Part shown: piece by piece, positions 37,348 to 50,044 of the stretch | Position numbering within the stretch: the first letter of the stretch is position 1 | Layout of the letters: each line of letters opens with the position of its first letter | Origin: Coleophoma eucalyptorum | Taxonomy: Eukaryota > Ascomycota > Leotiomycetes > Helotiales > Dermateaceae | Direction: 5' to 3' | Assembly (NCBI GenBank): GCA_026120035.1 | Contig: JALRME010000023.1 | Location: forward strand, 248,001-312,000 | Length of the DNA: 64,000 nt | Translations under genes and position numbers: made by a program | The notes under the pieces: model-generated | The model's input: only the letters and a program-made list of their open reading frames with translations | Databases searched by the model: none | Told to the model about the DNA's origin: nothing

Positions 37348-40300
37348 TCACATCAGCATCTCTGCATCATCATTGTGTGTTTGAGAACCTATTTCTATTT
37401 TCACGTCCTTTCCGTCATCCAAGGGTGGTGTGGCCATCTTTGGCTGTACCATCTTGTCAGACTGCAACTTCGCAATAAGATTTGCCATTGCCCCGAGAGC
37501 GACCTGCTCTTGTTCTGAAATCTTGCCGGTTTCAAAGTTGGACGTGTCCCCTTGGGCAATCAAGTCTACAACAGCTGAAGGTGCATGAGCCTAAGGAGGC
37601 GGTCAGTGCTGACGTCATCGAATACGTAGATTGAGGGACTTACCAGTAAGGTGTCAATCAAGATCTGCGAAGGGTCGGGCAGATGGGAGGCAAAGTAGGC
37701 GAGGTTTAATGCAGCTTGTTGTTCCGTTACACTGCGACGGACTGGTGCAGCTTTTTGTTGCTGCACACCTTGTGGTCGACTCGAGGACGGATATGGATAA
37801 CGAGGATCGTATCCTGCAGTATGGCACTTCCGCTTTACCCTAAAGACATATTAATGGCATGCGAGATAATAAGTTTATACTGAACTTACTGAGAAATGAA
37901 ATCAAGCTTGATACCCTTTTCAGGAAGCTTGTAGACACGGCCATATTCTCGTCGCTCATAGAAACCACCATCTTCATCATCACTTGGCACATTCTCGATC
38001 TCGATATGACCGTTATTTTTGGTTCCTCGAGAGAAAGCTGGGGTGATGACGGATGCTCCTTTTATCTTTCTAAATCGATGGGCTGGACCAAGTGTTCCAG
38101 GTGTATCAGCGAGTAGGTCATCAACATGTGCAGGACATCTCCACTTCTTTGCCAGCGGTGGTTCCTTCGCCAAAGGAGGGTCCAGACAGTCCAAATGCCA
38201 TGATAGCTCACAAAAACCACATGGAATGATCATGCGATTAGGAAGTGAGGCGGATTCGTGGCAGAGATGACAAAGAATGGAGTTCCCCTTAGCATCTTTG
38301 AGCTTAAAGTAATCAGGAGCTTCCTCGTAACCAGCACGGTTCCTTGACCTAGTTAGCAACATTCCGAAAGAAAGCAAGCAGCATCGGACTCACTTCGGCT
38401 TTTCAGGTGGAGCGGCATCCTCGTACTCTCCCTCAGCACCGGTCTTAACACCTTCAAAATATTCACGGATGTCCTTTTTCAGATGAAAAGAAGTCGGGTT
38501 CTTCCTCTCCATAAAAGACTGAAGTATTCCGAACACACCTTCGGCTGCAGGTAATCGACCATCTCGTCTTCCGAGACAGCTGTAACAGAACCATTCGTCT
38601 GGAAGAGCATCTTGACTCATTGGTGGATCTACACACTTGAAGTGGAAAGATCGCACGCAGCCATCGCAACAAACGAGGTCACCGTTACCACCGCAAGCTG
38701 AACAATAATCATCATTATCTTCCTGCATAGAAAAGTCAGCTGGGGATACATTACGCAGATATGAAAATAAAGACAAGAATATCGCGAACAGCTGTGGCAA
38801 GTTTCATCGCTGTGGGGGTCATGCTTTCGGTAAAACCGGATGGGGCAGGCTGATCGCGCACTGGCGCGTGTTGTCTAGGCCTCATCTTTCCATGGTTCAG
38901 AGTCCTGGAGGTTCCCACCATACTGCGAGACATCGTAGTGATATGACAACGTGGAAGGTCTTTTCCTTCATGTTCAATGTGGTGGCTTACCTGACTGTGA
39001 GGCAAAGCCCCGTTAGCGATTGGGCTGCGCTCACCGCCAGCTCTGGGAATGCCAGCTGTGCCACCTTTCTTCTTCATCGGACTGTACAGGTGCCAAACAT
39101 GTCAGTAGAGTTCTTAAGCAAGAAAAGACATTTTCTTGGAGATTGAAGCAAGAAAGATATAGACCGTGTCGCACAACAATGTGTACCAGCTGCTAGTAAC
39201 AAGCCAGAACATAACATCCAGATCAAAACAAAGCTACCACTGGTAGTACAGACTTCACCTCGAAGTCTGCTCACATGCAACCCCAAGAACGTGATGAAAA
39301 TAGTTGAAATTTGATAACTTACGATGTCTTGACACGAAGTCCGGTGCCAGACTTCTTCTCTCTCCTCGACGGGCGACCGGAATTGATCGGGGTGCCAGCC
39401 CGAGAGGTGGATCTTGAGGCTGGTGCAAGATCTGGTCTGAATTCAAGCAAGGTTGGAGAGCTCTCGGCCTCAGAATCATAATTCGATCTTCGATTTGTAT
39501 TCAGAAGACGAACTCTGGGGCGCTTTGCGGGCGGAAGTGCGATGGTAGAATCACCACCATCAGACGACTCGACTTCCGCAGCTGTAGCAAGAAGATGGCG
39601 CTCAAAACTAGGTTGAGCATCAACAGATCGTTCAGTCACATCCTTCGCCTTCCGCTTGCGACGACTTGAAATGTCATCCGCGTCGTATGCGATGCCCGTG
39701 ACTTTGTTAAATTCTTTCTTTGGTTTAAAAAATGGCAGTTGTTGAGCTGGAGATGATGGTGCGACCACAGATGGCATTTCGTTGTTGAGCGAATCTGGTG
39801 GTGATGATGGATTGTTGGAAAGGGAAGAGGAAGGTGGAAGAAGCGTGGCGCTCGAAAAAGTACGTGTTTTGGGCCCAAGCGCCTTAGACGAGCTGATTGG
39901 CTGGTCGTGAATGTGAGTATGAGAAGCACGCTCGGCATTGTCGTTGGTGTTGGCGCGAGGAGCTGTTGCGTGGCTGTCTCTTACTGGACTCATAAAGGCC
40001 TCTCCGGCGACGAGTATGCCTTCATCAAGAGATGAAAGAGATGATGTTGATGATGCAACCGAGTTGCTGCGTTCTCGCGTCTGCTCAGAAGGCTCAGGTG
40101 TCGTGACAAGGCCGCTGCTTTCACCGTTCCCACTTCCATTTCCGTTCACGGCTTTGTCTATCTCCATCTCCGAGGACTGGACGTTGTTGCCTTTGTGCTT
40201 CTTGTTCTGATGCTCCATCGCATCGTCGTTGTTGGCTGTCAATTCTGATGCAGTTGTTGTGCCCTTGTCTTCGTTTGTAGCTTTAATCGCCGAGTCTTTG

Positions 40301-41538
40301 ATTTGCTGAGCCACCTTCGCCGTAGATGGTAGATCCGGCTGTTGAGACTGTTGAGCGTTGACATAAGGTGTTTGATACGGTTGTAAATGGCATGGTGTCT
40401 GGATAGGTGAATTCTGAGAGGTTGCAGGTGTTGCATCTTCAGTGAAATCTACCTGTTGAAATTGAGGTTGTGCGATTGGCAGAGCAAAGTCACTGCCGTC
40501 TCCATTAAAGTAGTAATCAGCTTTTTTATCCTTCTTGCCGTCCCTTTTCTTGAACTTCATCAATGTCGCGAACTCTTTGCGCTCCTCTTCTGTTGCAGTT
40601 TGAATGTAGATCGAGTCAAACAATCTCACTATTCGGGTGTTATTCCGGTTTTCATCGTAGAGCGTTCTGAGTGCAAACGCAGTCGGCCACCTGCGTTGCT
40701 GGACAGCAACATTGACTGCAGCTTCCACAACCCTATCGACTTCTCCCACAGTCACTTGTCGCTCACAGGAATTCTTAGATGGCCCATAAGGAGAACCGTA
40801 TGTTCCTTGTGCTGTTGTCTGTGGCGGACGGTAGCCTTGAGGAGGCAAAGGCGCATATGGAGACTGATGAACCCGGGGTGGATTGGCCGCCAGCAACAGC
40901 GCCGCAACAGAACGAGGGGAAGCAACCGATTGAGGAGAGTTGATGGTGAAGGCACTTTGACCAGAGCCTGCGCTTGAAGCTTCTTTCGTGGCGCTGTTGC
41001 TTTCCACAGGTGGTGACGCAGATACGAGATCTGGCTGGGGTGTAGGACTGCCAATATCCAAAGGGGAAGTTTGCTGAGCAGGTGTCGAGGGTAACGTAGA
41101 TTCAATTTCAACACTCTCTGTCTTTGCTGAGACGGACTCTGCTACCTCCGGCTCAGTCACGACAGACAAACGTGAGGGTTCTGGAGTGTTCTCGGCCTCC
41201 CGCGAAGCTGCAGCTTTCCTCCCCGCTACTGGTGAATATCTCGCGCTATCTGCACTTCCCGCCCTTGCACTCTTGATGATCTTCGAACTCGGTCGCGTTC
41301 CAAGCGGCGCCATATTTGCAACAACTCCATGCCTAGCAATCCCAGCATCTGCAAAACTCGGCCGCGGTAGAGGTAGCGGTGGCTCAACCCATCTGTCCAT
41401 GAACGTCTTTGGCCTTTCCTTCTCTTTGCCCCGCTCTCTCTCTGCAGATTCCGACACCGTGCTTACAGAAACACTAGTTGTGTTGGTGGGCAAGAAAGGA
41501 CTCGAAAATCGTGAGCGGGTTGGCCTCGAAGTGCCCAT
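37348..41538 (-). CDS. RCO1: PHD-finger protein, Rco1-like (Rpd3S histone deacetylase complex)
   Basis: This protein has 1177 residues in six exons: 39323-41538, 38991-39081, 38394-38722, 37890-38348, 37644-37839 and 37348-37590. All junctions are GT-AG and in phase. The first 770 residues are low-complexity, rich in Ser/Pro/Ala, with basic patches. PHD1 (CSACGGNGDLVCCDGC, then CVDPP and WFCYSC) starts near residue 776. PHD2 (CHLCHESASLPNRMIIPCGF, then WHLDCLDPP and KWRCPAHVD) starts near 905. The PHD-spacer-PHD order is that of Rco1, which with Eaf3 directs Rpd3S to transcribed chromatin to remove acetyl groups. Introns 1 and 2 (241 and 268 nt) are far longer than others here, and intron 2 stays open in frame for most of its length. 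A generic PHD protein is the alternative. Confidence 0.85.
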
Positions 41539-42508
41539 GGTGGCCGGTCGCCGCCGGTCGCTCCTAAGATTGCGACCGCGAAATTAACACGCCTGCAAAC
41601 TGTTAGCTGAAGGTTTCCTAATTCAAGATTGTAGTGCGACTACTTCTCTATTCTTCAAAAACATTCACGACACTTTTTACAGAATTCCAGATCCTAGGGT
41701 GGTTGAGCAACGCGCCGAGGCGGGAATGGAAAGTTGAAGAGAAGGAAGCTCCTTTCTTTCGTTCCTCGAAGCGAGAAGAAGGGGTAACGCGACGCTAACC
41801 CAGACGGTGGTGTCAACGGGATTGTAAATATTCTTCCGTTCTGGATTTGCAATATCTGATACGTTCCACAGTCTGAAAACTCGATGAGTTTTTGGTTGTT
41901 ATGGATCAAGTTAACTCTTCATTGTCGTCTATCGTTGCTGCGGGAATGCGGGCTATTCACGATGCCCGGCACGAGCCATTCACTGCACTCTCGTCTACTT
42001 TCAGGGGACGCCACGGACCACGGAGAGCTCTTGTATTACAACCCACCAGATTTTGTCGGTTTCTCACATGGCTCATCAAGCACTTGAAGTTGTCTATGCC
42101 AGGCACTCTCGACCATTCTTCTGGAGAAAGTTTCTGTTCACATCAATTTTCGCATACAAGACATGTTGGAAGACGTTAAAAATATCACCGAATTCACTGT
42201 AACTGACCAATCGAACGTTGATCTGCTGCATATCTCTTGTATTTCGAGAAGCTTCACTACCTCATTTCATGCAGTATGCTGCAGTACAAATCTCATCGTG
42301 CTGAGACACGTAGCATGGTATCTGTGCCCGTTGCCATGGTAGAACCAGCATGTACACACCCTGAAGAGTAGATGCTTGACAAGCCCCATAGCCGTTGTCC
42401 GCAGCAGATCAAGTAGAAACGCAGAAAGAGCAGGCCAGGATCACTTTTTGAGAATCAATTTCATCTCAAAAGTCAACCCCGAGATTGTATGATGTAATTA
42501 TCACGTGC
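41539..42508. other. Intergenic
   Basis: 5' flank of the Rco1-like gene and 3' flank of the EBP1-like gene, both on the minus strand. Short frames at 41.7-42.2 kb have no motif. Confidence 0.6.
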
Positions 42509-43953
42509 TCATTCCTCGTCGCTGCTTTCCTCTTCCTCGGCAGCAGCTGATGTCTTCTTGGCAGGCTTCTTCTTCTTCTTGTTGCTCTTGCTCTTTGCCT
42601 TGACTTCCTTTGCAAGCGGTTGCTCCAAGATCTTGAGGACTTCCTCGTCGGTGATCTTCTTATCCGTCTTGTACTTGGACAAATCTGGGGTTGGGGGGGC
42701 AGCAAGACGCTGGAGACCATTCTTGGTGATAGCTGCGTAAATATTAGATGTGAAATCAAATGAGGATCAGATTGACTTGCCGACTGTGGACAGTAGTCTG
42801 CCGACTGATTCACCATCCTTGTCTCCAACAACCTCATACTGTCTGAAAACACCTCCTCGAACGCACTCAACAACACCAACCTTAGCATCGCGCTCGTCCT
42901 CCAACTGTCTCAAACTAAATGGGAAAACGCCAAACTTCTTGACAACCTCGTTGAGGATCTTCTTGGAACTTGGTCGCTTGAGTGCATAGGTGAGGGTAGT
43001 TCTGCGGTGGAGTGTTGCGCGGTTTTCCAAGGTCTTGATCTTTCCGGATCCCAAACTGACTCCCATCTCGACACCCCAAACTTCACCAACATCTGGAGTT
43101 CCATCACCCTTTCCACCCTCATGTGGAGCGAGGACAATCTTCTTGGATGGGTCCTCGATCTCGTTTCGGCCAAATAACCAGGAAGTGGTAGCTTCCACAA
43201 GGTTGCAGTCGTAGCTCTTGACGACCTTCTCGAGAATTGAAGTCATCTTGGCTTGAGTTGGTGCCTTGACGTTTGCCGCCTTTGCTTTCTCCTCATCGGT
43301 ACCAGTAGCAACAAGTCCGGGAGGAACCATCAACCGCAGAAGAACTTCGTTCGCGTAGTATGTCGCCAGGAGGAGATCAGCCTCACGGCCAGTGATCTCG
43401 TCGCCCGACTTCTCATCTCGAATGATGATGGTGTCACACACAATTGTTCCAAAGCCATCAATCTGTGCACCTAATTGGATCTTAATCACGTCTCCAGCCT
43501 TGAGCTCAACAGCAGCTTCCTTCTCATCCGAAACAAGAGGGGTATATGGGGTGACGAAAGAAGAAGGAGAAACAGTTGTTGGATGAGAGATTCCTGAGTA
43601 TGGTCAGTCTTGTATCGTGAAGCCGGATGTGGTAGAGTATGCACCCTTTGCAATCTTCTTTCCTCTGTAGACCTTTGCAATCTCCTCGTCCAAGAGCTTG
43701 TCACCCTTCTCGCAGATGGTGACGATCTTCTCCCCAGCAACGCAAAGAGCGGTAACAGCCTCGAGGACCTTTTGGGAGATCTGAGCAGCACTCTTGTACT
43801 TGGTAAGGGTGTCGGGGTTGTTCAAGGTGTAATCTGTTGGCGCATGAGGTCAGTTCATGAGCTCAATTTTCACGATAGCGGGGTTGGTGGGGGGTTTGAA
43901 AGGGCACTCGATCACTTACCGACCTCCTCGGTAGTCTCTTTCTTGTCAGCCAT
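42509..43953 (-). CDS. EBP1/PA2G4-like, curved-DNA-binding protein (M24 peptidase fold)
   Basis: This protein has 419 residues in four exons: 43920-43953, 43645-43833, 42781-43593 and 42509-42732. Family marks are YKSAAQISQKVLEAV, ISHPTTVSPSSFVTPYTPL and AGDVIKIQLGAQIDGFGT, then VLAPHEGG. The fold is that of methionine aminopeptidase but without peptidase activity in EBP1/Cdb4 proteins, which act in ribosome biogenesis, translation and nucleic-acid binding. The C-terminus is a Lys-rich stretch (NKKKKKPAKKTS) followed by an acidic end (EEESSDEE). Intron 2 has a weak donor (GTGCAT). Intron 3 requires a GC donor (G^GCAAGT) to give the expected STVAITKNGLQRLA. The gene is divergent from snf5. Confidence 0.93.
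42733..42780 (-). other. GC-AG intron in the EBP1-like gene
   Basis: The donor GCAAGT follows GTCG and the acceptor is TTACGCAG. The alternative GT donor two codons on (GTCAAT) leads out of frame, whereas the GC form restores TVAITKNGLQ. Confidence 0.8.
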
Positions 43954-45029
43954 AGTTAGAGATGTATTTATTCAGTGAGGTAGATGAAAGAGGGTAGATG
44001 CAGTAGATCTGAAGGGTGGTGGTATGTTCGGTAGAGAGGAGGGAGAAGACCAGGAGGAGGATCGTGGAGTTGAGTCTTTCACAGCCTGCGCTGGTGTTGC
44101 TGTATTGTGGGCTTAGCGTGGCCAGTGCCTGAAATCCCTGTCTTGCAACTTTGTTGTCGTCAGGCGCGTGTGAGATATTGGAGCTTTTATATGGAGCCCT
44201 CTGGTGGATTCTTCTTGTACCGTTCCAGACTGCTTGCAGTTGACGGGCTGGCTTGAGTTTTTTTTCAGTTGGGTATTGTTTGGAATTCTGTTCCCTCCAT
44301 ATATGAGGCCACCGGTCTATATGTGCCTTGCGTAGCCACCAAGCAAGTTTCTTGAAGCGGCAACAAAGGTAGACTCGGCTACCAGTCTCGATACAACGGC
44401 TTAGCGACAAGAGAAAGCATAAAGGCAGGCCAGAAAATTCCACAGCAAGAGAGACTTTTTAACACATATCCGATGTCGAATTATTGGCTCCCGTTCATTT
44501 ATCCCCGCTTTCCCTGATGGCTGGTTTTCTACCATCTGGCAGTGTTCTGCTCCCTTTCATTTCCTTGAATGCAGTGAATGTGTGGTGGCAGTGATCAGCC
44601 GACAGCTACGGAGTACGCCTGGTCAGATTATCTTGCCGAGTTTTTCTGGCCGGGTATTTCTCATATGGAAACAAGGGTTCATTCTTCTCCCATTGAAGCG
44701 GTCCAATGTGCAACTTCAGTATCGTGAAGGTCAATAGCAACATGGCAATGTTATATGTATATCGACAATTGCCTCCTTTGCCTCCATCGATTTGTAAGAC
44801 CGCTTACCCCTGCACTGTCGGCTTTTCCTGGACCAACCAGAGCGCAAGCCTCTGCTGACATAACACCCGTCCATGATGATCCACCTACACTGGACCATCC
44901 AGAGTCCAGCTCACGCTTCAGCTGCCAGACGCGTTGCGCTCGCGGACTTGCATCCAGGGAATTATCAATAGCCTCACCGTCGCCCCATCCTCTCTCTCCT
45001 CGCTCACCTTCGTTGCGCAGCCATTGCGC
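43954..45029. other. Divergent promoter region, EBP1-like and snf5
   Basis: A 1.1 kb spacer between two divergent genes. Open frames here (44751-45107 minus and its plus-strand mirror) overlap the leader and show no domain. Confidence 0.6.
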
Positions 45030-45041
45030 ATGCGCCTGTGA
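45030..45041 (+). promoter_or_regulatory. Three-codon upstream ORF overlapping the snf5 start
   Basis: ATG CGC CTG TGA (Met-Arg-Leu-stop) ends at 45041, and its TGA overlaps the snf5 ATG in a TGATG arrangement. If the transcript begins upstream, ribosomes would meet this uORF immediately before the main start. Confidence 0.5.
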
Positions 45042-47307
45042 TGGCGCCAGACAACCCGCAAGCCTCTCCAGGCTCTGCCACCGAACCAGCAGCCCAGCCA
45101 TCCTCATCTGTCGCTCCTTCTGCCTCTAGCACCCTACCACTTCGCCCGCCGCTGGAGAAGATCCTCCTTGAGAGATACACCAATCGAGACCTCTTGCATA
45201 CGGCAGCGATACTATCGGACCAAGATAACCGGAGTGCACGCTATGTTGAATTGAATAAGGAGATAGATGACTACAAAAAGGTTCGCAATGAGTACCGCCA
45301 ATGGTTTCCCCCAAGTCATTTGTATGGCATGGGATATAATGGCTACGGCAATGGACATACCGATGGACCAACGAGGATATTATATCCAACTGCAAAACCG
45401 AGGTTGGGCCACCGAAAGACGGGCAAGTTGCGCATCAAGCGCAAGGATATGGCCAAGCAGGCCGACCAGGTCGAGGAACTAGTACCAGTGCGCGTAGATG
45501 TGGATTGGGATAAGGTCAAACTGCGAGATACATTCACGTGGAATTATCATGACCGTGTCATATCCAAGGAATTGTTTGCTGCTCAGTTAGTGGAAGATTT
45601 GGGACTCACCCTACCCGCCGCAGAACCGGTCTTCGAACAAGTCAAGCATCAACTTGGAGAACAGTTAATGGATTTCTACCCTCCTCCTTTCATAGAGGAG
45701 CCAGCATTGGACCCCGAGCTTCCTTACTCGGCGTACAAGAACGATGAAATGCGCATCCTGATCAAATTGAATATCACAATTGGTTCAACTACCTTGGAGG
45801 ACAAATTCGAATGGGATATCAACAATCCTCTGAATTCGCCGGAAGAGTTTGCGCAAAGCATGTCGAGTGACTTATCATTATCTGGGGAGTTTACAACCGC
45901 AATTGCGCATTGCATACGAGAGCAGAGCCAACTGTTCACGCGAAGTCTTTATATTGTTGGCCACGAAATGGATGGGCGGCCTCTTGAGGATGCGGATCTA
46001 GTAGCAGCATTTCTCCCTTCACCAATTCCTTCGGTATTTCGTCCGCAGCAGCAGGCCAAAGAGTTTCAGCCCTACCTGTACGAAATTACTGAAGCCGATC
46101 TGGAACGGAACGAGGTTATCTTCTCCAGAGAGCAGCGCAGGCAGAAGCGCTCTGTCAACAGAAGAGGAGGGCCAACGCTACCTGATCTCAAAGACAGACA
46201 AAGGACAGTCCGAACCCTTGTGGTATCTTCCGTGCTTCCAGGTGCAGCAGAATCTGTCGATGATAGCCGTCTATACAAGCGCGTTGGTGTGCCTGGAAGA
46301 GGGAAACGTGGTGCTGCAGGAATGGGTGATCTCACCGACTCATCAGACAGTGAAGACTCATCGCCTGATTCGCCCGCAATACAAATTCAGGCAGGCACTG
46401 CAAGGACAAGAGGTATTCGCGGAGCGGCCACGGCAGCACAGCAGAGAATGGCCAATATTGGAAGGTCGGAAACACCAGAATCTGTGTCAGCGCATCATCA
46501 TGAAACGAGAACATCTAGAAGGTTGGGACGTGAGATTCGTGATGAAAGTTCAGATCCGGGCATGATCATTAAGTTAAAGATACCCAGAACGAAACTCAAG
46601 GAGTTGGAACGAGGACTGAAGATCTGGACTGCCCGATTGTCTAGCCATCGTCAGACTCCAACTCTGACACGAGCTGGTTCCAGTGTTGGAGGGACACCAG
46701 TTCCAGGCTCTATGGGCCCGCCATCAACTCCTGGTGTTCAGAGTCAGCCTCTACCTGCAGCAAGCACGCCGAATCCTCAAGTGCAGATTGGTCGAGTTGA
46801 TGCTCCCCCACCCCCAGCAGCAGGGCAACCAGCGCCACAGCCTGTAAGTATTGATCCTCCCACAACATATGACGCAGTACAAAACCCTGTGATGCATCTT
46901 TCTTCCTCGACAACCCTACCTACAAAGACCACAGCTAACTCAATCACCAGCCTCCACCACCAGCTTGGCTCACACAGGGCCTAGCAGCCCTTCAAACACG
47001 ATACGAACAAGATCGCTTCGAAGGCACGATGCGATACAGTGCCATCAACACATTAACTGATACGCCAACTGCAATGCCACAGCCGGGCGCTCCTATCCCG
47101 GAAAATGTCCGATTCATGTATCTTCCCCGGATTCGCTGCCACGACTGCCCTGGCAAACTGTACACGCCTGGCCCCGACACTACGGTTGACAATTTCGAGG
47201 TCCATCTCAAGAATCGGCAACATAGAGAGAAGGTCGCTGCTAGGAAGTCGGCAGCGGTTGCTGGAAGTAGTAATGCGAGTGGCAATGCAAGTACAGGTAG
47301 TTCATGA
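45041..47307 (+). CDS. SNF5: Snf5/SMARCB1-family SWI/SNF chromatin remodelling subunit
   Basis: This is a core subunit of a SWI/SNF-type (or RSC) ATP-dependent remodelling complex, 719 residues in exons 45041-46843 and 46951-47307. The ATG at 45041 is used because the longer frame opens with GTG. An N-terminal RYTNRDLLHTAAILS block precedes the SNF5 domain (about residues 150-390: VPVRVDVDWDKVKLRDTFTW, MDFYPPPFIEE, IKLNITIGSTTLEDKFEWD, SLYIVGHEMDG). A variable acidic/Ser region follows. The 107-nt intron joins QPAPQP to PPPPAWLTQGLAAL, giving a filamentous-fungal C-terminus with a CxxC and H-x5-H arrangement (RIRCHDCPGKLY, EVHLKNRQH). Reading through the intron would give a shorter, unrelated tail. 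Sfh1 is the alternative paralogue. Confidence 0.92.
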
Positions 47308-48014
47308 GAGTGAGCTAGTTATTCCCTTTCAAAAGCAATGGTGGGTGTGTAATTATATTGGTAGCTTAACCTTGCTCACGTCATCCTACCCTATATCACA
47401 GACATTAAGGTATCTAGATTATATTTAACTTATACGATGGGGTATTGATTGCTGGCTGGGCGCAGTTCACGGAGTACGCGAGGGAGTGCTGCAAGTCCTT
47501 TACCTGGATCAGATCCGAGTTTGGTCGTACCGGATCAAGTCATATCATATTAAATGTCATTAGTGTACACAGATAAACAGACTAGAGAGAAAGAGATTCA
47601 CACGAGCAAATGGATAGCTGGTCTCTACGTGAAAAGATAGCCATCTACCGGAGAGAAGTTCTTGCAGCGAAAGGCACACAGTGAGATCATTTCTGTTCTA
47701 TCTGATTCCTATGACAACCTTTCCTACTGGTTCCAAGCAGATTTCTTGCTTGATGCGAACAAACGCTTTGGAAGACGGGGACCGTAAATCCCGCAAGAAA
47801 AAAAGCTCACTCCATCCCATACATTCATGCTCCTGAAGAACCTTTTTCCCACCCCTAGCAAACTCCAGATCCATGCTACGCCTTTCGTTCTATGCAATTG
47901 ATTTCTTTGATACGCTTCGTATCACTCGCTCGAGTTGATACACAGCTTACTAGTCCAATTTGAAGGCATTTCTGGACAATTGAATCGCCTCTTGGCTGAG
48001 GAGTCACTAGACGC
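47308..48014. other. Intergenic between converging genes
   Basis: 3' flanks of snf5 and the CAF1-type nuclease gene. No coding signal. Confidence 0.6.
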
Positions 48015-50044
48015 TCAAGTACCAACCAGACTCAAACGGCAAACACCACTTTCCACGCTATTGACACGCAACTGGTTACCATAAACCTGCCAAAACCAGC
48101 TATCGAAGCCAGGCACCCACTGCTGAATGACTCCTGTCCCACTAGCAATATCTCTAGTTTTCGTCTCGGTGAGGGGAGAGTTAAGTTGTGATGCATGCCA
48201 TGCTGGTGGGAGACTCTCAATTAGGGTTTTGGTGGAGAACTTCTCGTCGGTATTTGGGGGATTCAGCGGAACACCGCCATTGCTATCCGAACTGTCGTAT
48301 CCTTCGGAGGAGGAGCGGGAATCGGTATCAGAGTATTCGGACCGGGATGATTCTCCTGGAGGCGTGGGAGGTTCTTCATCTGGGCTGGACTCCTGGGCCG
48401 TAGTTTCGGAGTACAGCTTGGCTGAAAGCTTGATGAAGAGATCTGCTGTCATCCAACCTTTCGGATTGGTCAGCAAAGAATGTAGCAAATTCAAGTGTAC
48501 TTACTGTCAAAGCCAGCTTCGTGATCCTTACCAAATGCTGAACCATATGAAATATGGTGCTCATGAAGGGCTACGAAAGGTTGGTGGATCATTCTGAAAG
48601 GTTCCCAGAGAGCCCTAAGTCCCTCTCTCGGGTTCATAGAGTCTTGTTCATGAGTAGCTAGGTACTTGGTGTCGATGACAAGAGGGAACAGCATGTGAAC
48701 GTTCTTTTGGAATTCTCGAACCTGATCAGGGAGCTCACCAATGAATGTTTTGTAGAGAAAGATGAGATCTGTGAAGAGGTTGTGGCCGATGAGGATGTGC
48801 TTCTTCCCTTTAAGGTCTCTGCTAATTTCTCGTAGCTCGGCTTCAAAGGCTTTCCTCTTCATCTGGATTCCTGCTTTTCCTTCTTGCTCCTCACAGAACC
48901 ACCACGGGTCAATATTACTCAGATCACCACCACAGAGAGCCTCAAAGATCCAACGAAGACCTGGTACGAGTCAATGTCTGGCGAAGTTGAAAATTGAGGA
49001 GACACACCTGTCTGCTTAGCAACTAGAGCGTTGAAGTCGGCCAATTTCTTTCTCTGGAACTGGGGATCATCAGACATGGAACAATGTGTGAGGCTACCAA
49101 CAAGCACAGGGTTTCCCACTCCAGTTCGTGATAGGAATAGTTCAAAGACTGTAACCGTCTTGGGCATTATGATAAATAACATGACTTACCTCAGCCTCCC
49201 TTCTCTGATCAATCTTTTCGACTTGCATAAATGACTTCTCATGACGAGCAAAGGTGCGATACTCCGGGAACTCGTTAGCAACTAGTTGATGCACCAGCCG
49301 TCGTTGATAACCATTGAGAGGGCCATAAGGATTTTCAATGTTAACAAAGTTATCCTTCGTTTTCTATTGCTTGTTAGTAAGCAGGAATTTAGGAGGCACA
49401 AGAAACTCACAGAGCTGTCCTTTATCCAGTCATCAATAGTTTTTCTGGCCTTGCGGTAGAACTTCAATGTCTCAGGCTCACTGGGCTGGATGATGATATC
49501 GCCTGGCTTGTTGCCGTTCATTCTATCAACAAAGCGCTCTCTAGCATCTTGCTCTTCTTGGCGAGATAAATACGGAATACCTTTTTCAAAAGTCTTACCA
49601 AAGCTGAAGCCGTTCTTCAAGAGGAAGTCGCAGGCAGAGCTTGAGAATGAGAACTTGCGGTCAATGTCCAATCTGTCCCCGTGAATGAACAAAGGACTGA
49701 GATTGAAGTTGTATGGGCGTGCAATGTACATTTCTGAACGATTAGTCACTGACGAGGAATACAGCTTGCTACAAGTTTCCTTGCTTACCTCGCTCTCGAT
49801 CTTCTTCAAGAAGGGTGATACCTAGCTGGAGAACCTGGAAAGTCTCCGCCGCCTCTTTCGTCTCTTGGTATTGCTGTTGAAGGGTTGGTTTGCCGGCGTC
49901 TCGAGCACCGGCAGGACTGGCGACATGTTTGGGTCTTGCGTTAATTCCACTCATCTCCAGGTCAAACGTAACAAAAGAAGCTGCAGAGATCTGCTTCAGA
50001 ATGGGAAGCAAGTGCTTCGTGAAATCGTCCGTCTCGATATCCAT
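48015..50044 (-). CDS. CAF1/PARN-family 3'-5' exoribonuclease (DEDD type)
   Basis: This protein has 567 residues in six exons: 49789-50044, 49411-49733, 49190-49363, 49008-49059, 48505-48960 and 48015-48457. All introns are GT-AG, four of about 47-55 nt and one of 130. DEDD catalytic acids are visible: FDLEMSG (Asp28, Glu30), LIGHNLFTDLIFLY, and HEAGFDSW near the last splice. YRTFARHEKSFMQVE and AKQTGLRWIFEALCGGDLS fit poly(A)-ribonuclease-like proteins of filamentous fungi. The last intron is set by the acceptor CCGAAAG, which yields GFDSWMTADLFIKLS. Two other in-frame AGs 11 and 14 bases further on are possible alternatives. These enzymes trim poly(A) or structured RNA 3' ends. The C-terminus has an acidic Ser-rich insert. 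ATG 50044 is preferred over one further upstream. Confidence 0.9.
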
